NCBI GenBank assembly: GCA_964531095.1
Contig: CAZHED010000002.1
Span: 200,176 to 264,175, forward strand
Direction of reading: 5' to 3'
From: Palsa-1150 sp964531095
GTDB taxonomy: Bacteria > Myxococcota_A > Polyangia > Polyangiales > Polyangiaceae
DNA length: 64,000 nt
The position numbers were made by a program, and so were the translations under genes. This document shows, piece by piece, positions 43,870-51,198 of this stretch (its first letter is position 1; every line of letters begins with the position of its first letter). The notes beneath the pieces are model-generated. The model was given only the letters and a program-made list of their open reading frames with translations, ran no database searches and had not been told where the DNA came from.

Positions 43870-44490
43870 ATGTTTACCGGCCTGGTCGAGGCAACCGGCG
43901 TTCTTTCCGGCCGCCTCGCGCGCGGTCCGGGCGCGCGGTTGCGCTTCCGGGCCGAGCTCGACGGCGGACCGCTCGCGCTCGGCGAGTCGATCGCGGTCGA
44001 CGGCTGCTGCCTGTCGGTGGCGGCTCTTGCCGCCGACGGCTTCGAAGTCGACGCCTCGGCGGAGACCCTGGCGCGCACGACGTTGGGCCGGGCCTCGCCC
44101 GGCAAGCTCGTCAATCTCGAGCGCGCCCTACGCGCGGGCGATCGGTTCGGGGGCCACTTTGCGACCGGGCACGTGGACGGCCTGGGCGAGCTCGTCGACC
44201 GCCGTCCAGTGGGCGACCCCGTCGCGATGACGTTCGCCGTGCCGTCCCATCTCGCACGCTTCGTCGCCGAAAAGGGCTCGATCGCCGTCAACGGGGTCAG
44301 CCTGACGGTGAACGCGGTGACCCCCGCGAATCGATTCGACGTCGTGCTCATCCCCATTACCCTGCAAAAGACCAGCTTGGCCGCGCTCGCCCCTGGTGAC
44401 GCCGTCAACCTGGAGGTCGACTTGATCGCCCGCTACGTCGCGCGTCTCATGGAGTCCGGCGTAGCTCCCGCCGTCGAGAGAACCGCCTGA
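43870..44490 (+). CDS. ribE: Riboflavin synthase, alpha chain
   Basis: Converts two lumazine molecules to riboflavin. Two lumazine-binding half-domains are visible: MFTGLVEATG and ESIAVDGCCLSV in the first, GHFATGHVDG and GSIAVNGVSLTVNAV in the second. The canonical N-terminus MFTGLVE fixes the start at ATG 43870; an in-frame GTG at 43864 would add two residues. It is the first gene of a tight forward operon with ribB, nusB, an M17-N protein and a HAD phosphatase. The lumazine synthase gene ribH, often found here, is absent. Confidence 0.96.
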   Translation: MFTGLVEATGVLSGRLARGPGARLRFRAELDGGPLALGESIAVDGCCLSVAALAADGFEVDASAETLARTTLGRASPGKLVNLERALRAGDRFGGHFATGHVDGLGELVDRRPVGDPVAMTFAVPSHLARFVAEKGSIAVNGVSLTVNAVTPANRFDVVLIPITLQKTSLAALAPGDAVNLEVDLIARYVARLMESGVAPAVERTA

Positions 44491-44501
44491 CCCCGATCCC
44501 G

Positions 44502-45665
44502 ATGGCCCCTGTGCACACGATCGATCACGAGCTCGCGGAGCGCATCGCGGGCGCCATCGCGGACATCCGCGCGGGCAAGTTGGTGATCCTCGTCGACGAC
44601 GAAGACCGCGAGAACGAGGGGGACCTCGCGATGGCCGCCCAGTTCGTGACGCCCGACGCGATCAATTTTATGGCGACGCACGGCCGGGGACTCATTTGCC
44701 TCGCGCTCAGCGAAGAGCAGGTCGAGCGGTTGAAGCTGCCGATGATGCAGTCGCCGGGCCGGCTGGGTCCGGCGCTGGGCACGGCGTTCACCGTGAGCAT
44801 CGAGGCCCGCCATGGGGTCACGACGGGCATCAGTGCCGCCGACCGCGCGCACACCGTTCGCGTCGCGGCAAACCCGGACGTTCGCCCCGACGAGATCATC
44901 ACCCCCGGGCACGTTTTTCCATTGCGCGCGCGCAGAGGAGGGGTGCTCGTTCGCACGGGCCAAACCGAAGGCTCGGTCGACCTCGCGCGCCTCGCCGGCC
45001 TGACGCCCGCGGGCGTGATCTGCGAGATCATGAATGAAGACGGCTCGATGGCGCGGCTGCCCGACCTCGAGCACTTCGGCCGCAAGCACGGGATGCGCAT
45101 TCTGACGATCGCGGATCTCATCCGGTACCGCCTCTTTACCGAGCGGCTCGTGCGGCGCGCCGCCGAGGCGATGATCACCCTGGACCCCACCGGGACCGAG
45201 TGGCGCGCGATCGTGTACGAGACCGCGATCGACGAACGGCAGTTCGTCGCGCTCGTCAAAGGCGACTTGACCGCGGGGCCGCCCCCGCTCTGCCGCGTGC
45301 ACACCGGGTCCACGTTGGCCGACACGTTCGCCGCCACGCCGCGGGACGGTGGCCGTCACCTTCGCGAAGCCATCGCGCACATCGAGAAGGCGGGCTGCGG
45401 CGCGCTCGTGTACATCGCGCCGCGCGGCGACCTGCGCCGCGAGCTCGAGGCCGTCCGGACGAGCCGAGACACCTCGCCACCCTCCAAGGCGAACGACGCG
45501 CCGCTGCGCGAGTTCGGTCTGGGCGCGCAGGTGCTGGTCGACCTGGGGCTGCGCGACATCCGCCTTTTGACGAACAATCCACGCAAGATCGCCGGCATCC
45601 ACGGCTTCGGGCTCAACGTCATCGAACGCGTCGCGCTCCACTCGATGGACCGCGGCGGGGAGTGA
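44502..45665 (+). CDS. ribB: RibBX-type protein: active DHBP synthase with degenerate GTP cyclohydrolase II domain
   Basis: Residues about 1-210 are a 3,4-dihydroxy-2-butanone 4-phosphate synthase with DDEDRENEGDL, HGRGLICLAL and TPGHVFPLRA intact. The C-terminal half has the shape of GTP cyclohydrolase II but lacks its chemistry: after RVH the zinc-ligand cysteines are missing (TGSTLADTFAATPRDGG in place of the C-x10-C-x-C pattern), and the QEGRGIGL loop is replaced by APRGDLR. This matches the RibBX variant known from proteobacteria, so a separate ribA should exist elsewhere. It follows ribE by 11 bases and precedes nusB by three. Confidence 0.95.
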   Translation: MAPVHTIDHELAERIAGAIADIRAGKLVILVDDEDRENEGDLAMAAQFVTPDAINFMATHGRGLICLALSEEQVERLKLPMMQSPGRLGPALGTAFTVSIEARHGVTTGISAADRAHTVRVAANPDVRPDEIITPGHVFPLRARRGGVLVRTGQTEGSVDLARLAGLTPAGVICEIMNEDGSMARLPDLEHFGRKHGMRILTIADLIRYRLFTERLVRRAAEAMITLDPTGTEWRAIVYETAIDERQFVALVKGDLTAGPPPLCRVHTGSTLADTFAATPRDGGRHLREAIAHIEKAGCGALVYIAPRGDLRRELEAVRTSRDTSPPSKANDAPLREFGLGAQVLVDLGLRDIRLLTNNPRKIAGIHGFGLNVIERVALHSMDRGGE

Positions 45666-45668
45666 GCC

Positions 45669-46100
45669 GTGGGCGCGCGTCACTCCGGCCGCGAGGCCGC
45701 GCTGCAAGTGCTCTTCCAGATGGAAGCGTCCGGGGCGAGCGCCGACGACGCGGTGTTGCTCTACTGGCGGAGCTTCGGCGCGGACGACGATCCCGAGAGT
45801 CGCGCGTACGCCGAAGAGGTCGTCCGCGGGGTTGGGGCGTCGCTCGATCAGCTCGACAAGCACATTGCCGAGGCGTCCGCCCATTGGCGCATCGAGCGCA
45901 TGGCCCGCGTCGACCGCAACGTGCTGCGGTTGGGGGCCTGGGAGCTCGCGCACAGGCACGACGTCCCGCGCGCGGTCGTGCTCGACGAGGCGGTGGAGCT
46001 GGCCAAGGCGTTCGGCACCGACGAATCGAGCGCGTTCGTCAACGGCGTGCTCAATCGAATCGCCGACGCGCTGGGCCGTCGGGATGGGGAGCCCGGCTGA
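45669..46100 (+). CDS. nusB: Transcription antitermination factor NusB
   Basis: A 143-residue all-helical protein. The motifs RHSGREAALQVLFQME, ERMARVDRNVLRLGAWEL and VVLDEAVELAKAFGTDESSAFVNGVLNRI are typical of NusB, which works with NusE in rRNA antitermination. GTG start at 45669. Placement right after riboflavin genes is a common arrangement in bacteria. Confidence 0.96.
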   Translation: MGARHSGREAALQVLFQMEASGASADDAVLLYWRSFGADDDPESRAYAEEVVRGVGASLDQLDKHIAEASAHWRIERMARVDRNVLRLGAWELAHRHDVPRAVVLDEAVELAKAFGTDESSAFVNGVLNRIADALGRRDGEPG

Positions 46101-46619
46101 GTGGAGCTGCACTTTTTGCCCCCGGAGCTGCGGCGGATCGACGAGGCCGACGTCGAGCTGTGCGCTTGCACCATCTGGAGCGACGAGCGGCCGATGCGCG
46201 GCTTCGCGGGGCTGCTCGACTGGCGGCTGGGCGGACGGCTGAGCGCCCTGCTCAAGTCGCAGTTCATGAGGGGGGATCTCGGCGAGACGTTGCTTGTGCC
46301 CGGAAAGCCGCACCTCTCGTTCGACAAGGTGCTCATCGTCGGGATGGGGGCCCGGAGCGCGTTCGGAGACAGCACGTTCCGCGGGTCGATCGAGCGAATC
46401 GCGCGCGCGCTCGAGGGGATGCGCGTGCGGCGCGCCGTGGTCGAGCTGCCGGGGCGCGCGAGCGGCGCGATCGAGCCGGAGCACGCGATCACGCTGGCGC
46501 TCGATTGCCTGGGTGATTCTGCCGAGCACGACGCGTGGTGGCTCGTGGAGGACGCCGCATCGCAGCGGCGCGTCGTCGAGCGCGCCGCGGAAGAGCGTCG
46601 CCGGGTACGCATGGGGTAG
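46101..46619 (+). CDS. Stand-alone peptidase M17 N-terminal-like domain
   Basis: A 172-residue protein whose GTG start follows the nusB stop with no gap. It resembles the macro-fold N-terminal domain of leucyl aminopeptidases (MRGFAGLLDWRLGGRLSALL, SFDKVLIVGMGARSAFGDSTF), but the catalytic metal-binding C-terminal domain is missing. It is therefore not a peptidase on its own; it could bind a nucleotide or act as a regulatory partner. The same pairing with nusB may occur in related species. Confidence 0.8.
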   Translation: MELHFLPPELRRIDEADVELCACTIWSDERPMRGFAGLLDWRLGGRLSALLKSQFMRGDLGETLLVPGKPHLSFDKVLIVGMGARSAFGDSTFRGSIERIARALEGMRVRRAVVELPGRASGAIEPEHAITLALDCLGDSAEHDAWWLVEDAASQRRVVERAAEERRRVRMG

Positions 46620-46622
46620 CGC

Positions 46623-47648
46623 GTGACGACGCACATCGCCCGCTGGGACCTCGACAAGACGTATCTGCGCACCGAGTTCGACACGTTGCGTGACGTGGTG
46701 CGAACCGCGTTCGAGCGGGCTGATCAGAAGCGGACCAACCCCGGCGCATCGACCCTCATGCGAGAGATGGTGCGCGCCGGGGTGCGCGTGCACATTTTGT
46801 CGGGCTCCCCCGAGCAAATGAGGCGGCGTCTCGAAGACAAGCTCCGCCTGGACGGCATCACGTGGGACACGTTCACGCTCAAGCCGAACCTGCAGAACTT
46901 GCTGCGGTTCCGATTCCGGGCCGTGCGCGATCAGCTCGGATACAAGCTTCCCACCCTGCTGCGGGCGCGCGAGCGCCTGGCGGAGACCGGCGAGTCCCCG
47001 GCGGCAACCACCACCGAGACGCTCTTCGGCGACGACGCCGAAGCCGACGCGTTCGTTTACTCGTTGTACGCCGACTTCTTGGCCGGGCTCGTCGGCGACG
47101 ACGTGCTCCTGCGAATCCTCGAGCGCGGGCGGGTGTACGAAGACGTCATCGCCGAGGCGATGCAGACCGCGCGGGCGGTCGAGCGCGTGGACGTGGTCGA
47201 GCGCATCCTCATCCACCTCGAGCAGCAGACCCCCCCCGACGAGTTTCTGGCGTACGGCGCGCGCATCGTTCCTTTCTACAACTACTTGCAGGCGGCGTTC
47301 GTGGTCCACGAGGACGGCCGCCTCGGCGCCGACGGCGTGCTCCGCGTCGCCGTGGAGCTCGTCACCGAGCACCGCTTCGACGGCGACGCGCTCGCCCGCA
47401 GCTACTTGGACCTCGCCCGGCGCGGGCACCTGCGCGGCGTCCGCGTCGACGCGATCGGAGCCTCGCTCGAAGCCTGGCTGGCGCGGGGGCACGTTCCCGC
47501 GAGCGCCGAGCTCCGCACGATGGTGGCGCGCCTACCGGCGATCGCAGAACAAGCTCGGGCGGCGGCGGCGGCCCGGCGCGCGGAGAAGCCCGAGGTGCCG
47601 GACTACGTCGCCCTCGTCGATGCGCACAACGCGCGACGCAGGCGGTAA
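46623..47648 (+). CDS. HAD-superfamily phosphatase, APP1/LNS2-like
   Basis: A 341-residue soluble protein. Motif I is WDLDKTYL (Asp9/Asp11), motif II is HILSGSP near residue 60, and motif IV is LFGDDAEADAF near 137, so the HAD active site seems complete. The order resembles phosphatidate phosphatases of the APP1 type, which suggests a phospholipid or phosphosugar substrate. The C-terminal 84 codons are repeated exactly at 50913-51164. It is the last gene of the riboflavin/nusB operon. Confidence 0.85.
   Translation: MTTHIARWDLDKTYLRTEFDTLRDVVRTAFERADQKRTNPGASTLMREMVRAGVRVHILSGSPEQMRRRLEDKLRLDGITWDTFTLKPNLQNLLRFRFRAVRDQLGYKLPTLLRARERLAETGESPAATTTETLFGDDAEADAFVYSLYADFLAGLVGDDVLLRILERGRVYEDVIAEAMQTARAVERVDVVERILIHLEQQTPPDEFLAYGARIVPFYNYLQAAFVVHEDGRLGADGVLRVAVELVTEHRFDGDALARSYLDLARRGHLRGVRVDAIGASLEAWLARGHVPASAELRTMVARLPAIAEQARAAAAARRAEKPEVPDYVALVDAHNARRRR
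47397..47648. repeat. 252-bp direct repeat, left copy (3' end of HAD gene)
   Basis: Identical to 50913-51164 over all 252 bases, ending exactly with the TAA stop of the HAD gene. Flanks differ on both sides. Together the copies bracket a 3,264-bp segment. Confidence 0.97.
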
Positions 47649-47800
47649 GGGAGCAGGTAGCCGGTACACCGCGGCATACGCGGAAGGTAACTCTTCCCCC
47701 GTGTCATCGCTACGGGGGTATTGGCAGCTTGATCCAACGACCGGCGATGGCTATTCCTTCCCTACAACGTCGGCGCATTCGCATGCCCGGAGGACTTGTC

Positions 47801-48430
47801 ATGAGCCGGAAGGTGCAGCTGAAAGCCCAGAGTTGGCCGCTCATTGCCCTTCTGTTCGGTGTCACCCACTGCGGAACCTCCGAGTCGACGGCCACGACGC
47901 AGCCAGAGGCTGGCACAGCGGACGGCACATCCGGGTCGATGACCGCCACTCATCCCGACGCTGATGGAGGGGACGCCGGTGGACGGGAAGACGGCACATC
48001 CGGGTCGATGACGGCGATGCAGCCTGATGACGCAGGCGGCGACGACACTTCCGCGTCGACCATGAAGCCTGGTGATGGTGGTGGCGACGTAGGCATTGCA
48101 ACGGCGGATGCGCAAGCGAACGATGCGCGCGCTGCCAGCCCGGACGCGGACTTGATTGGGGACGGCCCGGCGCGCGACGCGGGCGGCGACGCGGCGAGTT
48201 GTCATAGCAACGGAGACTGTGCCTCCGACCAACTCTGCGTATCGCTCATATCTTGTCCGACGATTCTGTGTTCTCCGCCGGTGATTACGTCGACATGCAA
48301 CGCCAACCCGTGTGACGGGGGCGCGGCCTGCAACCCGTGCGCCGCACTTTGCAGCAATTACACGAAGTGCGTGCTGACCGATGCGGGTACCATGGTGTGC
48401 GGGTCCGTTCCGGGAGCGGGAGGCGGCTAA
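47801..48430 (+). CDS. Cys-rich lipoprotein within the repeat-bounded segment
   Basis: A 209-residue lipoprotein (ATG 47801, CGGAGG upstream; lipobox-like VTHC). The linker carries imperfect repeats of DGTSGSMTA. The C-terminal part has about 13 cysteines, beginning CHSNGDCASDQLCVSL and resembling the small Cys modules seen in other lipoproteins here (51199 gene). A strong terminator follows at 48442. The 21 bases ending at its stop also occur at 57170-57190. Confidence 0.82.
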   Translation: MSRKVQLKAQSWPLIALLFGVTHCGTSESTATTQPEAGTADGTSGSMTATHPDADGGDAGGREDGTSGSMTAMQPDDAGGDDTSASTMKPGDGGGDVGIATADAQANDARAASPDADLIGDGPARDAGGDAASCHSNGDCASDQLCVSLISCPTILCSPPVITSTCNANPCDGGAACNPCAALCSNYTKCVLTDAGTMVCGSVPGAGGG

Positions 48431-48441
48431 GTCACGGAAGC

Positions 48442-48484
48442 TCGATGCCCCCCACTTCGTAGGGGGCATCGATTTCTCGGTTTT
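48442..48484 (+). terminator. Rho-independent terminator after the 47801-48430 lipoprotein
   Basis: Perfect 11-bp stem TCGATGCCCCC / GGGGGCATCGA with a nine-base loop, then TTTCTCGGTTTT. It lies 11 bases past the stop. Confidence 0.85.
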
Positions 48485-48536
48485 CCACCTGCCGTCCGTC
48501 TCCACCCAGGCTTTCCCTGGCGCACCGAAAGCAGGG

Positions 48537-50291
48537 CTAGGGCGACGCGATGTCGATGCCGCTCGTAAAGGTCGAACCGAGCGATACCCAGCTGGTGCCG
48601 TGCCAGTTCCAGAGCTGCACGAAGGGGGAGGAGCTCCCCACGCGTCCGCCGACGATGAGGCGTCCGTCGCCCAGCCCGGCGGCGCCAGGCCCGACCTGAA
48701 AGCCGCCTTGACTCGGATGATTCCACTTCGTACTGGTCGCGATGTTGATCCCGTCGTTCGAAGACATGTCCCAAAAATTGCCGCTCGTATCGAGCACGAA
48801 CAAGTCGAGACGCGGGGGTGCCCAGGCAGAGATATCTACGTCGCCCGTTAGTTTCGCGGGCGCCGAGAAGCTCTTCCACGAAAACGAACCGTTGTTCACC
48901 GAGTTTCCGAGCCACACCTTGCCGTCGCTCCCGCGAAATGCAGCCACCACTGTGTTGACGTTCGACGGGAAGCCTCCCGATACTTTCGAGGCACCCCATG
49001 ACGCGACCGACACCTTCGATGCCGGCGTGACGCTTTTCGGACCAGCGACGGTCTTCCATCCGGACCAGCCGTTGGGCCAATCCTGCGTGTCCCTCATGAT
49101 GGTCGTGTTCTGAACGCCAAAGACCTGCAGGTTACCGGCGCCCCAGGTCGTCGCATCCGGCGACTGGGTGAACTTGCCGCTCGACGACAGCGATTCCCAC
49201 GTAACGGTTGCCCCGGAATCGTTTGAAGACGCGTGATACATCTTTCCGTTGGAATCATGAACGAAGACGTCTTTGCGTTCCACGGCCCATGATGTGCCCG
49301 CTGGGCTCCCCGCAAGCGTGACCCCCGACGGCTTGCCCCAAGAAAACGCGGATGAAATTGCAAGAGACGTATCCGCGGCGATCGGAGCATCCTGGACGGT
49401 GTTGTCCGACCCCAACCCGTAGACGTCGGCCACAGTCGATCGTCCGTATACGCATCCGTTGGACCCTGCGTTGACCGCCTCGTTACTGTAAAACTGTTGG
49501 GCCGAGATCTTGGAATTGGCAGAGCTGGATTGCTGGGACTGAACGGTGAACTGGTTGTTGCCTGCCTCGCATAGATCGCCGATCTCGCAGTTGGTCGAGC
49601 TATCCTGGTCCCAACCCTTGTAATTCACGCCGAGGTTCCACACGGGGTCGGCCGCGTTTTCCGTGACCTCGTGATTGATGCACCACGTCGGCGAGCCATA
49701 GACGATCCAGGCGAGCGGCTGCAAATTGTTGGTTGATGCAAAGTGCTGACCACAATACCCTGGTCCGATGGGCGAAGGCGCGTTGGGAGGCAAAAACACG
49801 ACGACCATAGAGTCGTAGTCCAACAAATCGGTCGGAAACACGTTGTCGACATAATTTGAAATGTCGTCGTCCGTGAGGTTGATTTGCCCATTCTGGTCGG
49901 GCGCCGGAAGACCGTTGTCGTCGTAGATGTATTGCGCGACATTTCCGCTTTGATTCGTGATGGAAAGCGGGGCGAAGAGGTTCCAATCGGTCCCGGCGTA
50001 CTGGGTGGGCACGCCAAAATGGCGCGTCCCGCCGATGCCAAACGTCGCGAGACCGGAGGCTCCGCTGTAGACAGCGTTCGCCGCGGCGGCATAGTTCGCC
50101 GGATCGCCGTACTTATTGAAGCCCCAAAACACGTAGTAAATGTTCTGCGGCTGATCCCACGCGTCGATGTAGCCGCCAAAGTAAGTCAGGGGTTGCGCTG
50201 AGCACGCCTGGGCACGCTGGGGGAGCATGCAAAGCGTGATCATGACGGCGGCTGTGAGCGAATAAGCGAGCAGCTTTTGTGTGGTTTTCAT
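48537..50291 (-). CDS. Secreted putative metallopeptidase with lectin-like propeller
   Basis: A 584-residue secreted protein (ATG 50291; signal peptide ending AQAC or just after). The N-terminal half contains YFGGYIDAWDQPQNIYYVFWG and the motif NHEVTENAADP, like the HExxE...DP zinc motif of bacterial proteins related to phosphate-induced protein families; peptidase activity is inferred. The C-terminal half has repeated W-containing strands (DVFVHDSNGKMYHASSND, WLGNSVNNGSFSWKSF, LDLFVLDTSGNFWDMSSND) like PLL/DUF346 lectins. The gene is lower in GC than its surroundings (hand counts 32/60 at 49501-49560 and 26/60 at 49801-49860), a sign of recent transfer. Confidence 0.75.
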   Translation of the reverse strand: MKTTQKLLAYSLTAAVMITLCMLPQRAQACSAQPLTYFGGYIDAWDQPQNIYYVFWGFNKYGDPANYAAAANAVYSGASGLATFGIGGTRHFGVPTQYAGTDWNLFAPLSITNQSGNVAQYIYDDNGLPAPDQNGQINLTDDDISNYVDNVFPTDLLDYDSMVVVFLPPNAPSPIGPGYCGQHFASTNNLQPLAWIVYGSPTWCINHEVTENAADPVWNLGVNYKGWDQDSSTNCEIGDLCEAGNNQFTVQSQQSSSANSKISAQQFYSNEAVNAGSNGCVYGRSTVADVYGLGSDNTVQDAPIAADTSLAISSAFSWGKPSGVTLAGSPAGTSWAVERKDVFVHDSNGKMYHASSNDSGATVTWESLSSSGKFTQSPDATTWGAGNLQVFGVQNTTIMRDTQDWPNGWSGWKTVAGPKSVTPASKVSVASWGASKVSGGFPSNVNTVVAAFRGSDGKVWLGNSVNNGSFSWKSFSAPAKLTGDVDISAWAPPRLDLFVLDTSGNFWDMSSNDGINIATSTKWNHPSQGGFQVGPGAAGLGDGRLIVGGRVGSSSPFVQLWNWHGTSWVSLGSTFTSGIDIASP

Positions 50292-50314
50292 GTTCGGTTG
50301 GCCTTTCTCGCCCA

Positions 50315-50761
50315 TCACGGGCAGCACGCCGGAACGGAACCAGCTGCGATGGAAGATCCAGGAGGAATTTTAACTTGGCACCCGGCGGGAAGATTCACTC
50401 GGGAGGTGCAGAGTGATGGGTTGGGAGCGCTCGACGGACAATTTAGCGTGTTGCTCGTAGCGCTGGTGCAGGTCGTGACGGCAGCGGACACTACCCACGG
50501 GGGCATCTGGGGCGCGTCGGGACCTGCAGTCGCGGGTCCCACTGCCACGATTGGTAGAGCCCTGACGTTGAGGACAGCGCCTCCAGGCCGGTCGAAGGCG
50601 ACCGGTGTCACGGCCACGGCCAGTGCCTCGGTGGACAGTGTCCCCGGTGCGGCGATTGCTTCAGGAGCCTGGTTGGGTGCGCGTTGGTTCCCTTGTATTG
50701 GCGAAGAGCAGGCGTACAGGACGACGCTGGTCCCCGTCATTACGGCGAGACGCATATCCAT
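50315..50761 (-). CDS. Small lipoprotein upstream of the lectin-peptidase
   Basis: A 148-residue lipoprotein (ATG 50761 after AAGGAGG; lipobox LYAC). The mature part is Pro/Ala-rich and ends in a Cys-containing region (CTSATSNTLNCPSSAPNPSLC, LPAGCQVKIPPGSS). It precedes the lectin-peptidase gene by 23 bases on the same strand, so the two are probably co-transcribed and may act together at the surface. The family is unknown. Confidence 0.78.
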   Translation of the reverse strand: MDMRLAVMTGTSVVLYACSSPIQGNQRAPNQAPEAIAAPGTLSTEALAVAVTPVAFDRPGGAVLNVRALPIVAVGPATAGPDAPQMPPWVVSAAVTTCTSATSNTLNCPSSAPNPSLCTSRVNLPAGCQVKIPPGSSIAAGSVPACCP

Positions 50762-50871
50762 GATGACCCTCCTTTGAGTTGTACGCCGGTTTAGGTGAGA
50801 CTCGCGGCGCCCGTCAAGGGACGATCCGCGTCAAGCGCCAACAACTGTGCGACCAATGAGGTGCCCGACTT

Positions 50872-50885
50872 GTCACGAACGTGAC
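50872..50885. promoter_or_regulatory. Short inverted repeat upstream of the 50761 operon
   Basis: GTCACG-AA-CGTGAC at 50872-50885, 111 bases before the lipoprotein start and 27 bases before the right repeat copy. It could be an operator; no further evidence. Confidence 0.25.
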
Positions 50886-50912
50886 GATTTCCGGGCTCTG
50901 GCTCCTGCCGCG

Positions 50913-51164
50913 CGCAGCTACTTGGACCTCGCCCGGCGCGGGCACCTGCGCGGCGTCCGCGTCGACGCGATCGGAGCCTCGCTCGAAGCCTGGCTGGCGC
51001 GGGGGCACGTTCCCGCGAGCGCCGAGCTCCGCACGATGGTGGCGCGCCTACCGGCGATCGCAGAACAAGCTCGGGCGGCGGCGGCGGCCCGGCGCGCGGA
51101 GAAGCCCGAGGTGCCGGACTACGTCGCCCTCGTCGATGCGCACAACGCGCGACGCAGGCGGTAA
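50913..51164 (+). pseudogene. 252-bp direct repeat, right copy: truncated HAD gene 3' end
   Basis: An exact duplicate of 47397-47648, comprising the last 84 codons including the stop but no start, promoter or catalytic motifs. It is the right boundary of the inserted-looking 3.3-kb segment. Being still identical over 252 bases, the duplication is recent or kept by gene conversion. Confidence 0.95.
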
Positions 51165-51198
51165 CCTCTCCCCGCTCGTCGGCCCGGTCGGCGCTTTC

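Noticed and set aside
42810..44399. Forward open frame starting at an ATG before the 42-bp repeats
   Set aside because: It lacks a ribosome site and runs antisense through the lipoprotein at 43221 and over ribE in another frame; Arg-rich composition.
44433..47492. Very long open frame (about 1019 codons) on the reverse strand across the riboflavin/nusB operon
   Set aside because: It lies antisense to five well-recognised genes. High GC depletes stop codons in all frames, and the translation has no domain, signal or consistent composition.
47649..50912. Integrase or transposase within the repeat-bounded segment
   Set aside because: Checked all three genes: a Cys-rich lipoprotein, a lectin-peptidase and a small lipoprotein; none shows recombinase motifs.
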